Shown here one piece after another: positions 50,248 through 59,362 of a DNA stretch of 64,000 bases; the first letter of the stretch is position 1, and every line of letters starts with the position of its first letter. A model generated the notes under the pieces. That model was not told the origin of the DNA and did not search any database. It was given only the letters and a program-made list of their open reading frames with translations. Position numbers and translations under genes: made by a program. The stretch covers positions 62,001-126,000 of the forward strand of contig CAMYKP010000007.1 in the NCBI GenBank assembly GCA_947259005.1, written 5' to 3'. The DNA comes from an uncultured Parasphingopyxis sp. Lineage in GTDB: Bacteria > Pseudomonadota > Alphaproteobacteria > Sphingomonadales > Sphingomonadaceae.

Positions 50248-51312
50248 TCAGCTTGCGCGTGAAGTGCCATGCCATTGCCGCCAGGCGTAAACGGCGAGGC
50301 CGAGCGCCAGGAAGAACTCCCGAAATTCGGTGGCGTCGAAAATTTCGATCATGCGATGCCCGAACATCAGGACAAGCAACTGGCCGAAAGCCACGCCGGC
50401 GGCGAGGGCGCCAAACAATATGGCCTCGGCGCGCCAACCGCGACGCATGGCTCGCAGCGACCAGTAGATGCAGGCGAGCAGCCCGGTCCAGAAAGCGAGC
50501 TGGACAGGCAGCAGGTTCCAGTGACTATAGGTAAAGACAAGCATCGGCGCGCTTACTGCCGCAACCGTCCGGTCGGGAAGAAGATCGCGAAACGGTGCTA
50601 CAACCCAATTGCCACATATGGTTTCGCGCACCAGTGGCAAAAGCAGCAGGAAAAAGCCCGTTCCGGCATAGAGACCCAGCTCGGTTATGTCGGTCTGGAA
50701 ATTGTGCAGGTTGAATTCTCCCTGCCAGTTATGTTCGGCCATGCCTGCCGGTGTTTCGAAACCGATTTGCCTCTGAAACCAGCTGACCTCCTCCATTGCC
50801 ATCAGGAAGAACAACGCGGCGAAACCGGCGGCGGCGAGCAGCTGCAATCGCGGTCGAGATATAGCAAAACGGTTGCGTGAGACGCGCCAGAACTTGCCGA
50901 CGAACATCGTCGAGGCTGCGAAAAGAAGCCAGACGGAGACCCATTCGAGCGCTCGATCTTCGATGCTCCAGTCATGAAACAATGCGGGATCGGTGATGAG
51001 AATGGCCGTGAACAGGCCCGTCAGGCCGAGTATGGCCCAGGCGGCAAGCCGCCAGGCCGAGCTCAGCGGTGTGAGTGGTTCGGTGTTGTCTTTGGCGGTG
51101 ACCAATGTGCTGACCAGAAGTCCACCAAGGCTTAGGCTCGTAAGGATGCGGATCCAGTGCCAGGAATCGAACACAGGGGGCTCTTCCCGTGCCGGATGCC
51201 AGCCTGATGCAAGTTCTTCATAGGTCATGAGGCCGAGCGTAACGACAATGGTCAGCCCGACGGCCAACCACACGCCTTGCATGGCGGAACGTGATGACAG
51301 TGCGTCGGCCAT
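50248..51312 (-). CDS. multi-pass membrane protein of unknown function
   Basis: about 9 hydrophobic segments; FLMAMEEVSWFQRQIGFETP loop; start overlaps the upstream acyltransferase stop (ATGA). Confidence 0.75.
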   Translation of the reverse strand: MADALSSRSAMQGVWLAVGLTIVVTLGLMTYEELASGWHPAREEPPVFDSWHWIRILTSLSLGGLLVSTLVTAKDNTEPLTPLSSAWRLAAWAILGLTGLFTAILITDPALFHDWSIEDRALEWVSVWLLFAASTMFVGKFWRVSRNRFAISRPRLQLLAAAGFAALFFLMAMEEVSWFQRQIGFETPAGMAEHNWQGEFNLHNFQTDITELGLYAGTGFFLLLLPLVRETICGNWVVAPFRDLLPDRTVAAVSAPMLVFTYSHWNLLPVQLAFWTGLLACIYWSLRAMRRGWRAEAILFGALAAGVAFGQLLVLMFGHRMIEIFDATEFREFFLALGLAVYAWRQWHGTSRAS

Positions 51313-52409
51313 CAACCGAGTTCCCAGAACCGCCGGACTACAGCCCCGAGCAGACTGCCGCGTACGAACAGCAAATCTTCAATCGCGGGCCCCGGTTGGG
51401 CACCCATTTCAGTCTTGTAGCCTGCATCGCCCGCGCCCCAGCTGATTTTGCCGATGCCCCGGTCGGTGGCGAATTCGAAATCCTTGTAAAGCAGCAACTT
51501 GCCCGGGCCGAACTTGGAAAAGCCTTCGTCGTAATTATTGGCAATATAATAACGGCAGTTCCCGATCTCGAGGCCGAAGCTGAACGCGATGGGCGTTTCG
51601 CCGATCGTCATCAGGCTTGCAAAGAGCGATTGCGATAGTGCCGGATCGGCGACCAGCCTTCCCCAGATGGCCCGGTTCTTGGGATCGCGGAATTTCGTGT
51701 CTCCGCCGCCATCGAGTTTCGCCAGCCAGCTATTGGCTTCGACGGTCGCCATGGCATCCATGCTCGCGTGGTCGATCTGGGTGCCAATCAGGAAGCGATA
51801 ATTCAGATCTCCATCCGCGGCGAGCTTCCGCTCCCGGGCACGGTTTTTGCGGCGCGTCGACCCTTTGGGCCATGGCCCCGCTTCATGCAGGTCAGCCAGA
51901 TCGAGCTCATAACAGGTGGCGAGCGGTTTGCGGAGAACGGTCCAGCCATTGGCCTTGGCAATGGGCACCAGGCGTGAGGCTGCCGGATCGTCGGAATAGA
52001 CGGGTCCGAAGCGGAACAGGCGGCCCATGGCGGCGTGCATGGCCTTGTTGCGCAACAGCAGCGCGAGTTCGGCGTCGCTGATATTTTCGGCAAGCGGAAT
52101 GCTGCGAAATGGCCAATAGCTGCCCGATATCTCCTTGACCCGGAACGGCCCGATGGAACGGTCCGTGAGCGGAAATGCGGCAATGGCCGTGCCATCCGGG
52201 CGACGTGCTCCGATCACGACCGGAGACTGGCCAGTTGCATTGAACCAGCCGGAGGTGAGAAAGGCTTGTGCAGGATGCGCTGCGGCCGTCACCGCATCGA
52301 TATCGGATGCGCTGAACGGTGCCACGTCGATTGTGGGCAATTCGCTATCAATGGCCTTGTGGATATTCAGGCTGAGCCGCTCCCACCTATCAGTGAAACT
52401 TGGCGGCAA
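51312..52409 (-). CDS. GNAT-fold (CelD/BcsL, FemAB-like) acyltransferase
   Basis: STRRKNRARERKL, YIANNYDEGFSKFGPGKLLLYKDFEFATDRGIGKISWGAGDAGYK pattern typical of Acetyltransf_6. Confidence 0.82.
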   Translation of the reverse strand: MPPSFTDRWERLSLNIHKAIDSELPTIDVAPFSASDIDAVTAAAHPAQAFLTSGWFNATGQSPVVIGARRPDGTAIAAFPLTDRSIGPFRVKEISGSYWPFRSIPLAENISDAELALLLRNKAMHAAMGRLFRFGPVYSDDPAASRLVPIAKANGWTVLRKPLATCYELDLADLHEAGPWPKGSTRRKNRARERKLAADGDLNYRFLIGTQIDHASMDAMATVEANSWLAKLDGGGDTKFRDPKNRAIWGRLVADPALSQSLFASLMTIGETPIAFSFGLEIGNCRYYIANNYDEGFSKFGPGKLLLYKDFEFATDRGIGKISWGAGDAGYKTEMGAQPGPAIEDLLFVRGSLLGAVVRRFWELG

Positions 52410-52503
52410 ACTAGGCTTGCATGCTTAAGATCGCGTTTATCCCGCTTGGGAATCCCGGAATTTTACCAATGTTTACGAATATTTTCAGCCTTCCGGCTAT
52501 GGC

Positions 52504-53466
52504 GTGAGCATGGGAACGCAGACCCTTTTGACCATCGATACCGAGCTGACCTGGCGCCATCATATCGCCGGAACTGGCTGGGAAGAAAATTATGCGCGCA
52601 GCGTAGAGCCTGCGGGCGTTGGCCTGCGTTATCAGTTGGACGTGCTGAACGATCATGGCCTCAAAGCCTGTTTCTTCGTGGATCCGATGCCGGCGGTGCT
52701 GTTTGGCATCGATCCTGTTCGGCGCATGGTCGAGACGATCATGGGCGCAGGGCAGGAAGTGCAGTTGCATCTCCATCCCATGTGGGAGCAAGCCTCGGTA
52801 GACGGGACGGTTGCGGAAAATACCGTTTTCGAACTTATCGATTACCCGTTCGAGAAGCAGCGCGCATTGATCGCCGAGGCGCGGGATCTGCTCATCAGGG
52901 CAGGCGCGCCCGATCCGATAGCCTTTCGTTCGGGCAGCTATGCTGTGAATGACGACAGCCTGCGCGCCCTTACCGAACTGGGTATCCGTTATGATGCCAG
53001 TCATAATGGCTGCGAAGGGCCGTGGCCGAGCGCGTTGTCGTTGCCTCTCGATCAGACCGCTCCGGTCGAGCATCACGGCGTGATCGAGATTCCCGTTTCG
53101 CAGATGCAGACCGGCAATGGCGGGTTGCGCCATATGCAGATTTGCGCCGTATCGCTGGCTGAAATGGCGCATGCGCTGGACCATGCCATCACCAACGATC
53201 ATCCGACTTTCATGCCTGTTGGCCATAGTTTTGAACTGGCGACGCGAGACGGGCTGCGCGCCAATCCGGTAGTCAAGAGACGATTCGACGGGTTGTGCGC
53301 ATTGCTTGCGGAAAAGGCGGATGACGCACCGACAATGCACTTTTCCGATCTTGGCGAGCTGCCACTCGGCGGCGATTTGAAGCCTGCCCAGGCATCGGCG
53401 ACTTTGGTTGCAGGGCGTATGGTTGGCCAGCTTTGGGCCAACTTCATCGAGAAGCGCGCCGCATGA
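52504..53466 (+). CDS. WalW-like polysaccharide deacetylase family protein
   Basis: LLTIDTELTW, LKACFFVDPM, EVQLHLHPMWE, FRSGSYAVNDDSLRALTELGIRYDAS NodB-like motifs. Confidence 0.82.
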   Translation: MSMGTQTLLTIDTELTWRHHIAGTGWEENYARSVEPAGVGLRYQLDVLNDHGLKACFFVDPMPAVLFGIDPVRRMVETIMGAGQEVQLHLHPMWEQASVDGTVAENTVFELIDYPFEKQRALIAEARDLLIRAGAPDPIAFRSGSYAVNDDSLRALTELGIRYDASHNGCEGPWPSALSLPLDQTAPVEHHGVIEIPVSQMQTGNGGLRHMQICAVSLAEMAHALDHAITNDHPTFMPVGHSFELATRDGLRANPVVKRRFDGLCALLAEKADDAPTMHFSDLGELPLGGDLKPAQASATLVAGRMVGQLWANFIEKRAA

Positions 53467-54365
53467 CATCGGCTATTTCCCTGCCTTTGCGCTTTCAGGT
53501 CGGAGCGCGCACGATGTTTTCCGTCAAACGCCGGCTTGTGCGTATCGGCCTGTCGCTGGGTGAGGCGATGGCGGGAGGTACGCCCGAGCTACCTGCATTG
53601 GGCCGGGCCGATCACGGTTATCTGATCACCTCGCTCCGCGAGGACAGGCTGACAGAAGTTACCGCGCACCATCCTGATATGTTGGTGCTGGTCCGCCAGC
53701 GCTATTCCCGGCGCTATGCGGATCTATCCGGAAGCTTCGATGCCTATCTCGCCACTTTCTCGAGCAAGAGCCGCTCGACGCTTCGTCGCAAGGTTCGCAA
53801 ATTTGCGGAAACTTCGGGCGGTGCGCTTGATATCCGTGCTTACCAGAGCCCGGAAGAGATTGCCGAGTTCCAGACTCTCGCGCGCCGTGTCTCCGCCAAG
53901 ACTTATCAGGAGAAGCTGCTTGATGCGGGCTTGCCCGACGATCCCGGGTATAAGGCAGAAATGATGCGGGCGGCGGCCCGGGGCGAGGCCCGTGCATGGC
54001 TGTTGTTCGTCGGGAACGAACCCGTCAGCTATCTCTATGCGCCGGCGGACGGCGATACGCTGATTTACGCCTATCTAGGTTATGATCCCGAATGGTCCCG
54101 GCATTCGCCGGGTACCGTGCTGCAGGTCGAGGCGATGAAGCATATCATCGAGGAAGGCCGCTTTCGCCGGTTCGATTTTACCGAGGGAGACGGACAGCAT
54201 AAGCGGCAGTTTGCAACCGACGGAATTGCGTGCGTCGATCTGCTGCTGCTTCGCAAAACGCCGGGCAATTACCTTCTGGCGGGCGCCCTGGCGGCTTTCG
54301 ACCGATGTGTCGGCTTCGCCAAGGGGCTGGGCCTGGGGAAATGGGCGCGGCGTCTGACGCGTTAG
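53463..54365 (+). CDS. GNAT-fold (CelD/FemAB-like) acyltransferase
   Basis: FSSKSRSTLRRKVRKF, YAYLGYDPEWSRHSPGTVLQVEAMKHIIEEGRFRRFDFTEGDGQHKRQF. Confidence 0.85.
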   Translation: MTSAISLPLRFQVGARTMFSVKRRLVRIGLSLGEAMAGGTPELPALGRADHGYLITSLREDRLTEVTAHHPDMLVLVRQRYSRRYADLSGSFDAYLATFSSKSRSTLRRKVRKFAETSGGALDIRAYQSPEEIAEFQTLARRVSAKTYQEKLLDAGLPDDPGYKAEMMRAAARGEARAWLLFVGNEPVSYLYAPADGDTLIYAYLGYDPEWSRHSPGTVLQVEAMKHIIEEGRFRRFDFTEGDGQHKRQFATDGIACVDLLLLRKTPGNYLLAGALAAFDRCVGFAKGLGLGKWARRLTR

Positions 54366-54375
54366 GACCCAAAGC

Positions 54376-56679
54376 CTAACCGATTTCTTCGTCCAGCTCG
54401 CCAAACAGGGCGGGAATATGCGTCAGCCGAGCGCGTTCTTCCTCGAGGACAGCGCGGAAGGCCCGGTTCTTTATCGCGACGGTCTCTTCTTCCGAAAGGC
54501 CCTTGCCTGCGGGCACTGTCGACAACAGGATATCGATCAGCCGGTCCGCGCCGTGCAGCCTGCCCCAGAGAAAGTCATTCTCGCGATAGGCACGGCTGAA
54601 AAATGCGCCGAAACTGTTGAACTCGATGCCCCTGAGCGTGGCCTCGGCACCGCCTTCGCGGATCGACTGGGCATCTTCGGGCGCGATGCGATCGACCTTG
54701 ACCGGATCGAACTCGTCCAGCCCTTCGCCCTGCAACAGGGGGAGGGTGGCAATGTCGTAAAAGGGGAACCCCAGATAGGCGAACAGCATCGTCCGCCGCT
54801 CGGGTTTGGGAAGGGCTGTCAGCGCGGTGACGAGCAGCTCTTCTCCCCTTGTGTCGGCAGTTTTGAGATCCCTGGCCCTGGCCAGCATTTCGAGCGCATG
54901 TTCGGGCGCCGTGGCTGCATTGAGAGCTGCCTCGACCATGTCGTTGCCGTAAAATTCCGGCCGTTCGCGTTCGAGATAGTGACTCAATGTCTCATAAATT
55001 GCGTCGCGCGCGATGTTCAGGGCGTCAGGATCGCATTCCCCGCACTCTTCGATCTGGGCCACGCTGCGCAACATGAAGCGCAATCGTCGTGTTCGAAACA
55101 GAAGGTCATGCTGCCGGAAAAATGCAATCGCGTCCTCATTGGCCCCGGCATTGGAGAGCGCATCGGAACTGTGCAGTCCCATCGCATGGACCTGATCCCA
55201 GATGGCGTGATGGATGGTCCGATCCCCGACATTGCCGTCTGCTGCAATGCTGGAAAGTATGGCAACGATCTCGTCGACTATGCCCGACAGTTTGAGCTGG
55301 CCATAGGAAACATAGGCATAGCCAGCTTCCTTGGCGGCAAAATTCTGGGCTTTTGCGCGCCATGTCGCCAGCCGCTGCGGGGTTGGCCGGTTGAGGAATA
55401 GCGTCCGTCCGAAATCATTCTCGATCGCGTTTTCGACCTCGGGCCGTATCGCTTCCACGATCCGCCGCATTCGCAGGATTCGCTGTGAATGATCGTCGAT
55501 CGCTTCCAGGTTATCGCGGATGGGCTGCTCGCGCGGGATATCGGAAAGCGCCCCGAATATCGCGCGGAAGAAGCCCGGGCTGCCGCCATCACCTTCGCCC
55601 ATTTCAATGCTGCGCACGCCGGGCTTGGGGTCGATATAGACGAAACGGCGATCGACCTCCCGGTGCGCGGGACGATCCCGCAGCGCATCGATTGCCGGGC
55701 CGAAGGGAGCATTGGCGAGCACCGAACCATCGATCAGGGGCGTCGTTTCGGCAGTCCCGGATGCATAGTGGCGGGGCAGGACCCGCTGGAGAAACGCCCC
55801 GCGGCCCGGCCAGTCGATCCCGCGATCCGCAAGGACGGAGTCGAGTTCCTTGACTGTAAAGGGCGGAAAGGCGCCGGGAAAACTGGCCGTTGCGCGCGCG
55901 GCAAAGGTAAGCTCGGGAATGCTGCCGAGATTCCGGGGTGTCATGCCATGATCGGTGAAGGGCAGGGTCAGCCGATGTTCGGTCTCGATGATTTCGGGCG
56001 GAGAGTTCAGATGCAGTTTCTGCGGATGCCCGTGAAAATCGGTAACCGTGACGAACAGGTCGAGCGGCTGGCCGTCGGGTAATAGCGGTTCTGTGGCCGG
56101 CATCGTATCCATCGCCTCGAACGCATCCAGGATTAGGTTGGTAAAGCCTTTGCCGCCAAAGGGAGGCTGAAACCATTTGGCGCGGACAAAGCGGGAGAGC
56201 TTCGCGCTGACCTCATCCTGCGCTTCGGGGTCTACCGTGGTTGCGATTGTGCCGCCGCGGCGCCGCGCTACGGCCCAGGCAATCGGCACGGCCCAGAATT
56301 TTGTAAAGCGCGATATCGGGCGTTTGTCCGGCGCGATCAGAATGTCGACATCTGCCTTGTCCAGCCAGAGGTCGGTCAGGGGGTCGAGCGATTTTCCCGA
56401 AGCAATGGCCTCGGCCAGAAACACGCCGTTGATGCCGCCTGCGCTTGCGCCAGCGATGATATCGACCAGCGCACGCAGCTTGATCCCGCTGCGCTGCTCG
56501 ATCGTGTCGAGCAACTCACGATATACGCGTTGCGAAGTGTCGGTTGGAGCGAGGTCATCATGGAATGCCCGGCTCGCCCGGGTCAGTCGCCAGATTTCCT
56601 TGGTGATCCCGTGCATGTAGATTGCGAGACTGATGCCGCCGTAACAAACCAGGGCCAGGCGCAACTCTTTTTCCCGCAT
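54376..56679 (-). CDS. patatin-like phospholipase family protein (long form)
   Basis: LALVCYGGISLAIYMHGITKEIW oxyanion region, GASAGGINGVFLAEA GxSxG, PLIDGSVLANAPF Asp motif. Confidence 0.9.
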   Translation of the reverse strand: MREKELRLALVCYGGISLAIYMHGITKEIWRLTRASRAFHDDLAPTDTSQRVYRELLDTIEQRSGIKLRALVDIIAGASAGGINGVFLAEAIASGKSLDPLTDLWLDKADVDILIAPDKRPISRFTKFWAVPIAWAVARRRGGTIATTVDPEAQDEVSAKLSRFVRAKWFQPPFGGKGFTNLILDAFEAMDTMPATEPLLPDGQPLDLFVTVTDFHGHPQKLHLNSPPEIIETEHRLTLPFTDHGMTPRNLGSIPELTFAARATASFPGAFPPFTVKELDSVLADRGIDWPGRGAFLQRVLPRHYASGTAETTPLIDGSVLANAPFGPAIDALRDRPAHREVDRRFVYIDPKPGVRSIEMGEGDGGSPGFFRAIFGALSDIPREQPIRDNLEAIDDHSQRILRMRRIVEAIRPEVENAIENDFGRTLFLNRPTPQRLATWRAKAQNFAAKEAGYAYVSYGQLKLSGIVDEIVAILSSIAADGNVGDRTIHHAIWDQVHAMGLHSSDALSNAGANEDAIAFFRQHDLLFRTRRLRFMLRSVAQIEECGECDPDALNIARDAIYETLSHYLERERPEFYGNDMVEAALNAATAPEHALEMLARARDLKTADTRGEELLVTALTALPKPERRTMLFAYLGFPFYDIATLPLLQGEGLDEFDPVKVDRIAPEDAQSIREGGAEATLRGIEFNSFGAFFSRAYRENDFLWGRLHGADRLIDILLSTVPAGKGLSEEETVAIKNRAFRAVLEEERARLTHIPALFGELDEEIG

Positions 56680-56730
56680 GCAAGGATTCTGGCAGGTGCG
56701 CGTGGCATTGTCGAGCGTTTGAGGCTTCGT

Positions 56731-58377
56731 TTATTCTTCCGGTTGCTCTGGGTCGTGGCAATGGACGGGAAGATAGAGTTTGATCGTTGTGCCAACCCCC
56801 AGCTCCGAAGTGATGTCGACATGGCCACCCGATTGTTTCGCGAACCCATAGATCATTGAAAGGCCAAGCCCGGTACCCTTGCCGACTTCCTTGGTCGTGT
56901 AGAATGGCTCGAACGCCCGGGCGATGGTTTCTTCGCTCATGCCGGTGCCCGTATCGATCACGGAAATGACCGCATAGTCGCCGGGCATGAGCTCCGGATG
57001 GCCCTCTGCGATTTCGGTGGCCTTGGTTGTGAACCACAGCGGCCCGCCCTCTGGCATGGCGTCACGAGCGTTGAGCGCGAGGTTCAGCAGGACATTTTCG
57101 AGCTGGTGGCTGTCGATGCGGATATGCTGGATATTTGGCGACAGATCGGATGCGAAAACAACATTCTCGCCGATTGTGCGCTGGATCATGTCGCCAACAT
57201 CGCCGATCAGCTGGTTGAGATCGGTCGGGGCTGGAGCCAGCGACTGACGCCGGGAAAAGGCGAGCAGACGTTGCGTGAGAGCTGCGGCGCGCTTGGCTGC
57301 CGTCCCGATGCTGGCCAGATTCCGGTGCACCTTGGGATCATCGATTTTGGAAAGACGAAGGTTAAGCAGTTCGACACTTCCTGAAACCACCGTGAGCAGA
57401 TTGTTGAAGTCATGCGCGATGCCGCCGGTCAGCTGACCGACTGCTTCCATCTTCTGAGCCTGCATCAGGGCTTCTTCGGCGGCGGCCCGCTCATCCAGCG
57501 CTTCCTCGATCCGTGATTCGAGCGTTTCATTGAGTAATGCCAACTGTTCCTCCGCCGCGTGACGGGCGGTGTCGTCATGCATGTTGAACACACCGCCAGT
57601 CTGATTGCCTTCGGAGTCGTAGAGCGGCCGAGCCGTTCCGATGACGAGGACTTCAGTGCCATCCGCTCGCTTTATCCGGAAGCGGGAATCCTCAACAGTT
57701 TCTTCGCGACGAACAGCGCGCAGAAGGGGGCGGTCGGTCAGGGGGTAGGGAGTGCCATCAGCAGAGAATAACTGGAAATAATTGGGATAGCTTTCCAGCC
57801 CGACTTTGAGGTTTTCAACACCATGAAGTTTCCTGGCTGCGTCGTTGCTGTAAATGATTTTTCCCTGAACATCCATTACGACGATGGCCTCACCAAGCTG
57901 ATCCAGTATCGATGAATATTCCAGACGGGGCGTCGTCTTCTCGGTTGTGGGGATGTTTTCTTGGAGGCTTTTTGTCCGTAGGTCCGTTATGTCGGAGTGG
58001 ATAACTGTCCACGACTGGAGGTCCCCCGTCGAATTGAATTGGGGAACAGCGTTCCAGCTAATCCGCCTCCAATTGCCCGAGCGATCACGCAAACGGTGCT
58101 CGCGTATGAACTGCTGGCATTTTGCGATGGCCGTTCCCATCTCGCGTTCAGTCGTCGCGACATCGTCAGGGTGTACAATTTTCTTCCAGCCTTCGCCTTC
58201 ATAGTCGGCGAGAGTCTGGCCCGTGACGGCTGACCAGTCGGGCTGGGGTTCTTCAAATCGGCCATCCGCCGTGAAAGACAGGATTATCGTCTGGGCTGCA
58301 GCAAGGGATTTGCGGATCGATTTATACCGACTCTCGTCCAGCGACTGTTCGTGACTGATATCGACCATGTTCGGCAT
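56731..58377 (-). CDS. PAS-domain sensor histidine kinase
   Basis: two PAS regions, QKMEAVGQLTGGIAHDFNNLL H-box, NVLLNLALNARDAMP, DTGTGMSEETIARAFEPFYTTK, GTGLGLSMIYGF; no REC domain. Confidence 0.93.
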   Translation of the reverse strand: MPNMVDISHEQSLDESRYKSIRKSLAAAQTIILSFTADGRFEEPQPDWSAVTGQTLADYEGEGWKKIVHPDDVATTEREMGTAIAKCQQFIREHRLRDRSGNWRRISWNAVPQFNSTGDLQSWTVIHSDITDLRTKSLQENIPTTEKTTPRLEYSSILDQLGEAIVVMDVQGKIIYSNDAARKLHGVENLKVGLESYPNYFQLFSADGTPYPLTDRPLLRAVRREETVEDSRFRIKRADGTEVLVIGTARPLYDSEGNQTGGVFNMHDDTARHAAEEQLALLNETLESRIEEALDERAAAEEALMQAQKMEAVGQLTGGIAHDFNNLLTVVSGSVELLNLRLSKIDDPKVHRNLASIGTAAKRAAALTQRLLAFSRRQSLAPAPTDLNQLIGDVGDMIQRTIGENVVFASDLSPNIQHIRIDSHQLENVLLNLALNARDAMPEGGPLWFTTKATEIAEGHPELMPGDYAVISVIDTGTGMSEETIARAFEPFYTTKEVGKGTGLGLSMIYGFAKQSGGHVDITSELGVGTTIKLYLPVHCHDPEQPEE

Positions 58378-58434
58378 CCTTGCCCCAGTTTCGCGAGTGT
58401 TTCGCGCTACAGCAGGCGTTCTCGCCGAATACGG

Positions 58435-58449
58435 TTAACGATGGGTAAA
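58435..58449 (-). promoter_or_regulatory. CtrA-like site upstream of the histidine kinase gene
   Basis: minus strand TTTA-N7-TTAA (TTTACCCATCGTTAACC), 7/8 match to TTAA-N7-TTAA, about 60-70 bp upstream of the kinase ATG. Confidence 0.3.
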
Positions 58450-58473
58450 CGGAGCGCGCTTTTTCCCGGAAAC

Positions 58474-59310
58474 TTATGATTCTCCGAACGGGACGACACG
58501 GTTTCCCGCATCATGCCCGATATCGGCAGGGCCGAGAAAGGGGATGTTCGTTACCGAACACCAATGGCGTACCACTTCTTCGGCGGTCATTCCGAAATCG
58601 GTGTCGTTTTCCGTGATGTCGCTGCACCGCCCAAGCCTGATCCCGGCAACCCTGTTTATGCCGGGATTGGCCGTGATATGATGCATGGTCCGGTCGATTT
58701 TATACATATATTCAGATATTTCTTCCAGCATTATAATGTAATCTGTTAAGTTTGGCTGAAGCGGCGTTCCGAGGATCTGGCTTAAGGTGATCATGTTGAA
58801 GGCGGCCGCCGGGCGACCGTCTGCCAATGTCGGCTCAAGGCTGTCGGGATCGCGGTCAACCAGCCAGCGCAGCGCGCGTTCGATCGCGGTATCGCCTCCA
58901 TTTCGCACGATATCCTGGCACATCGGCCCGTGGGCAACGCTGCATCCCGCCTTGTAAAGCCCTGCGAGCAGCACTCCAGCATCGCTATAGCCCAGATACT
59001 GTTTGTTGCGCGCCGCGGGCTCCAGCCGCTGCAGAACGGTCCCGGCGATCCTGCAGGCGCCATAGCCGCCCCGCGCGAACCAGAGCGCGTCGAACGACGG
59101 ATCATTGGCGATGGTGAGAAAAGCTTCGGCGCGTTCGGTATCGCTGCCGGCAAAATGGCCCTGTTTCAGGAAGCTGTTCGGGTGTACGTAAAGTTCGGGC
59201 GGATTGTCCGGGAAAAGCGCATGGGCGAGCGCAACAACACGGTCTGCTGTCCCCTGTTCGAAGGGTGAACTTGCCGCGACTATGCCGATCCGCATCGCTT
59301 TTTTTGTCAT
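58474..59310 (-). CDS. S66 family LD-carboxypeptidase-like protein (atypical nucleophile elbow)
   Basis: LWFARGGYGACRI elbow, YLGYSDAGVLLAGL, NMITLSQILGTPLQP, IIMLEEISEYMYKIDRTMHHI (Glu), DIGHDAGNRVVPFGE (His). Confidence 0.88.
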   Translation of the reverse strand: MTKKAMRIGIVAASSPFEQGTADRVVALAHALFPDNPPELYVHPNSFLKQGHFAGSDTERAEAFLTIANDPSFDALWFARGGYGACRIAGTVLQRLEPAARNKQYLGYSDAGVLLAGLYKAGCSVAHGPMCQDIVRNGGDTAIERALRWLVDRDPDSLEPTLADGRPAAAFNMITLSQILGTPLQPNLTDYIIMLEEISEYMYKIDRTMHHITANPGINRVAGIRLGRCSDITENDTDFGMTAEEVVRHWCSVTNIPFLGPADIGHDAGNRVVPFGES

Positions 59311-59362
59311 CCGATGCCTTTCCGAAATTGAAAAACTGCGCCGCTCCCCATAGCGAGGGCCG

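Noticed and set aside
54376-56679. Patatin as a CBASS or other antiphage effector
   Set aside because: No CD-NTase, cap or NTPase genes adjacent; neighbours are a histidine kinase and glycan-type enzymes.
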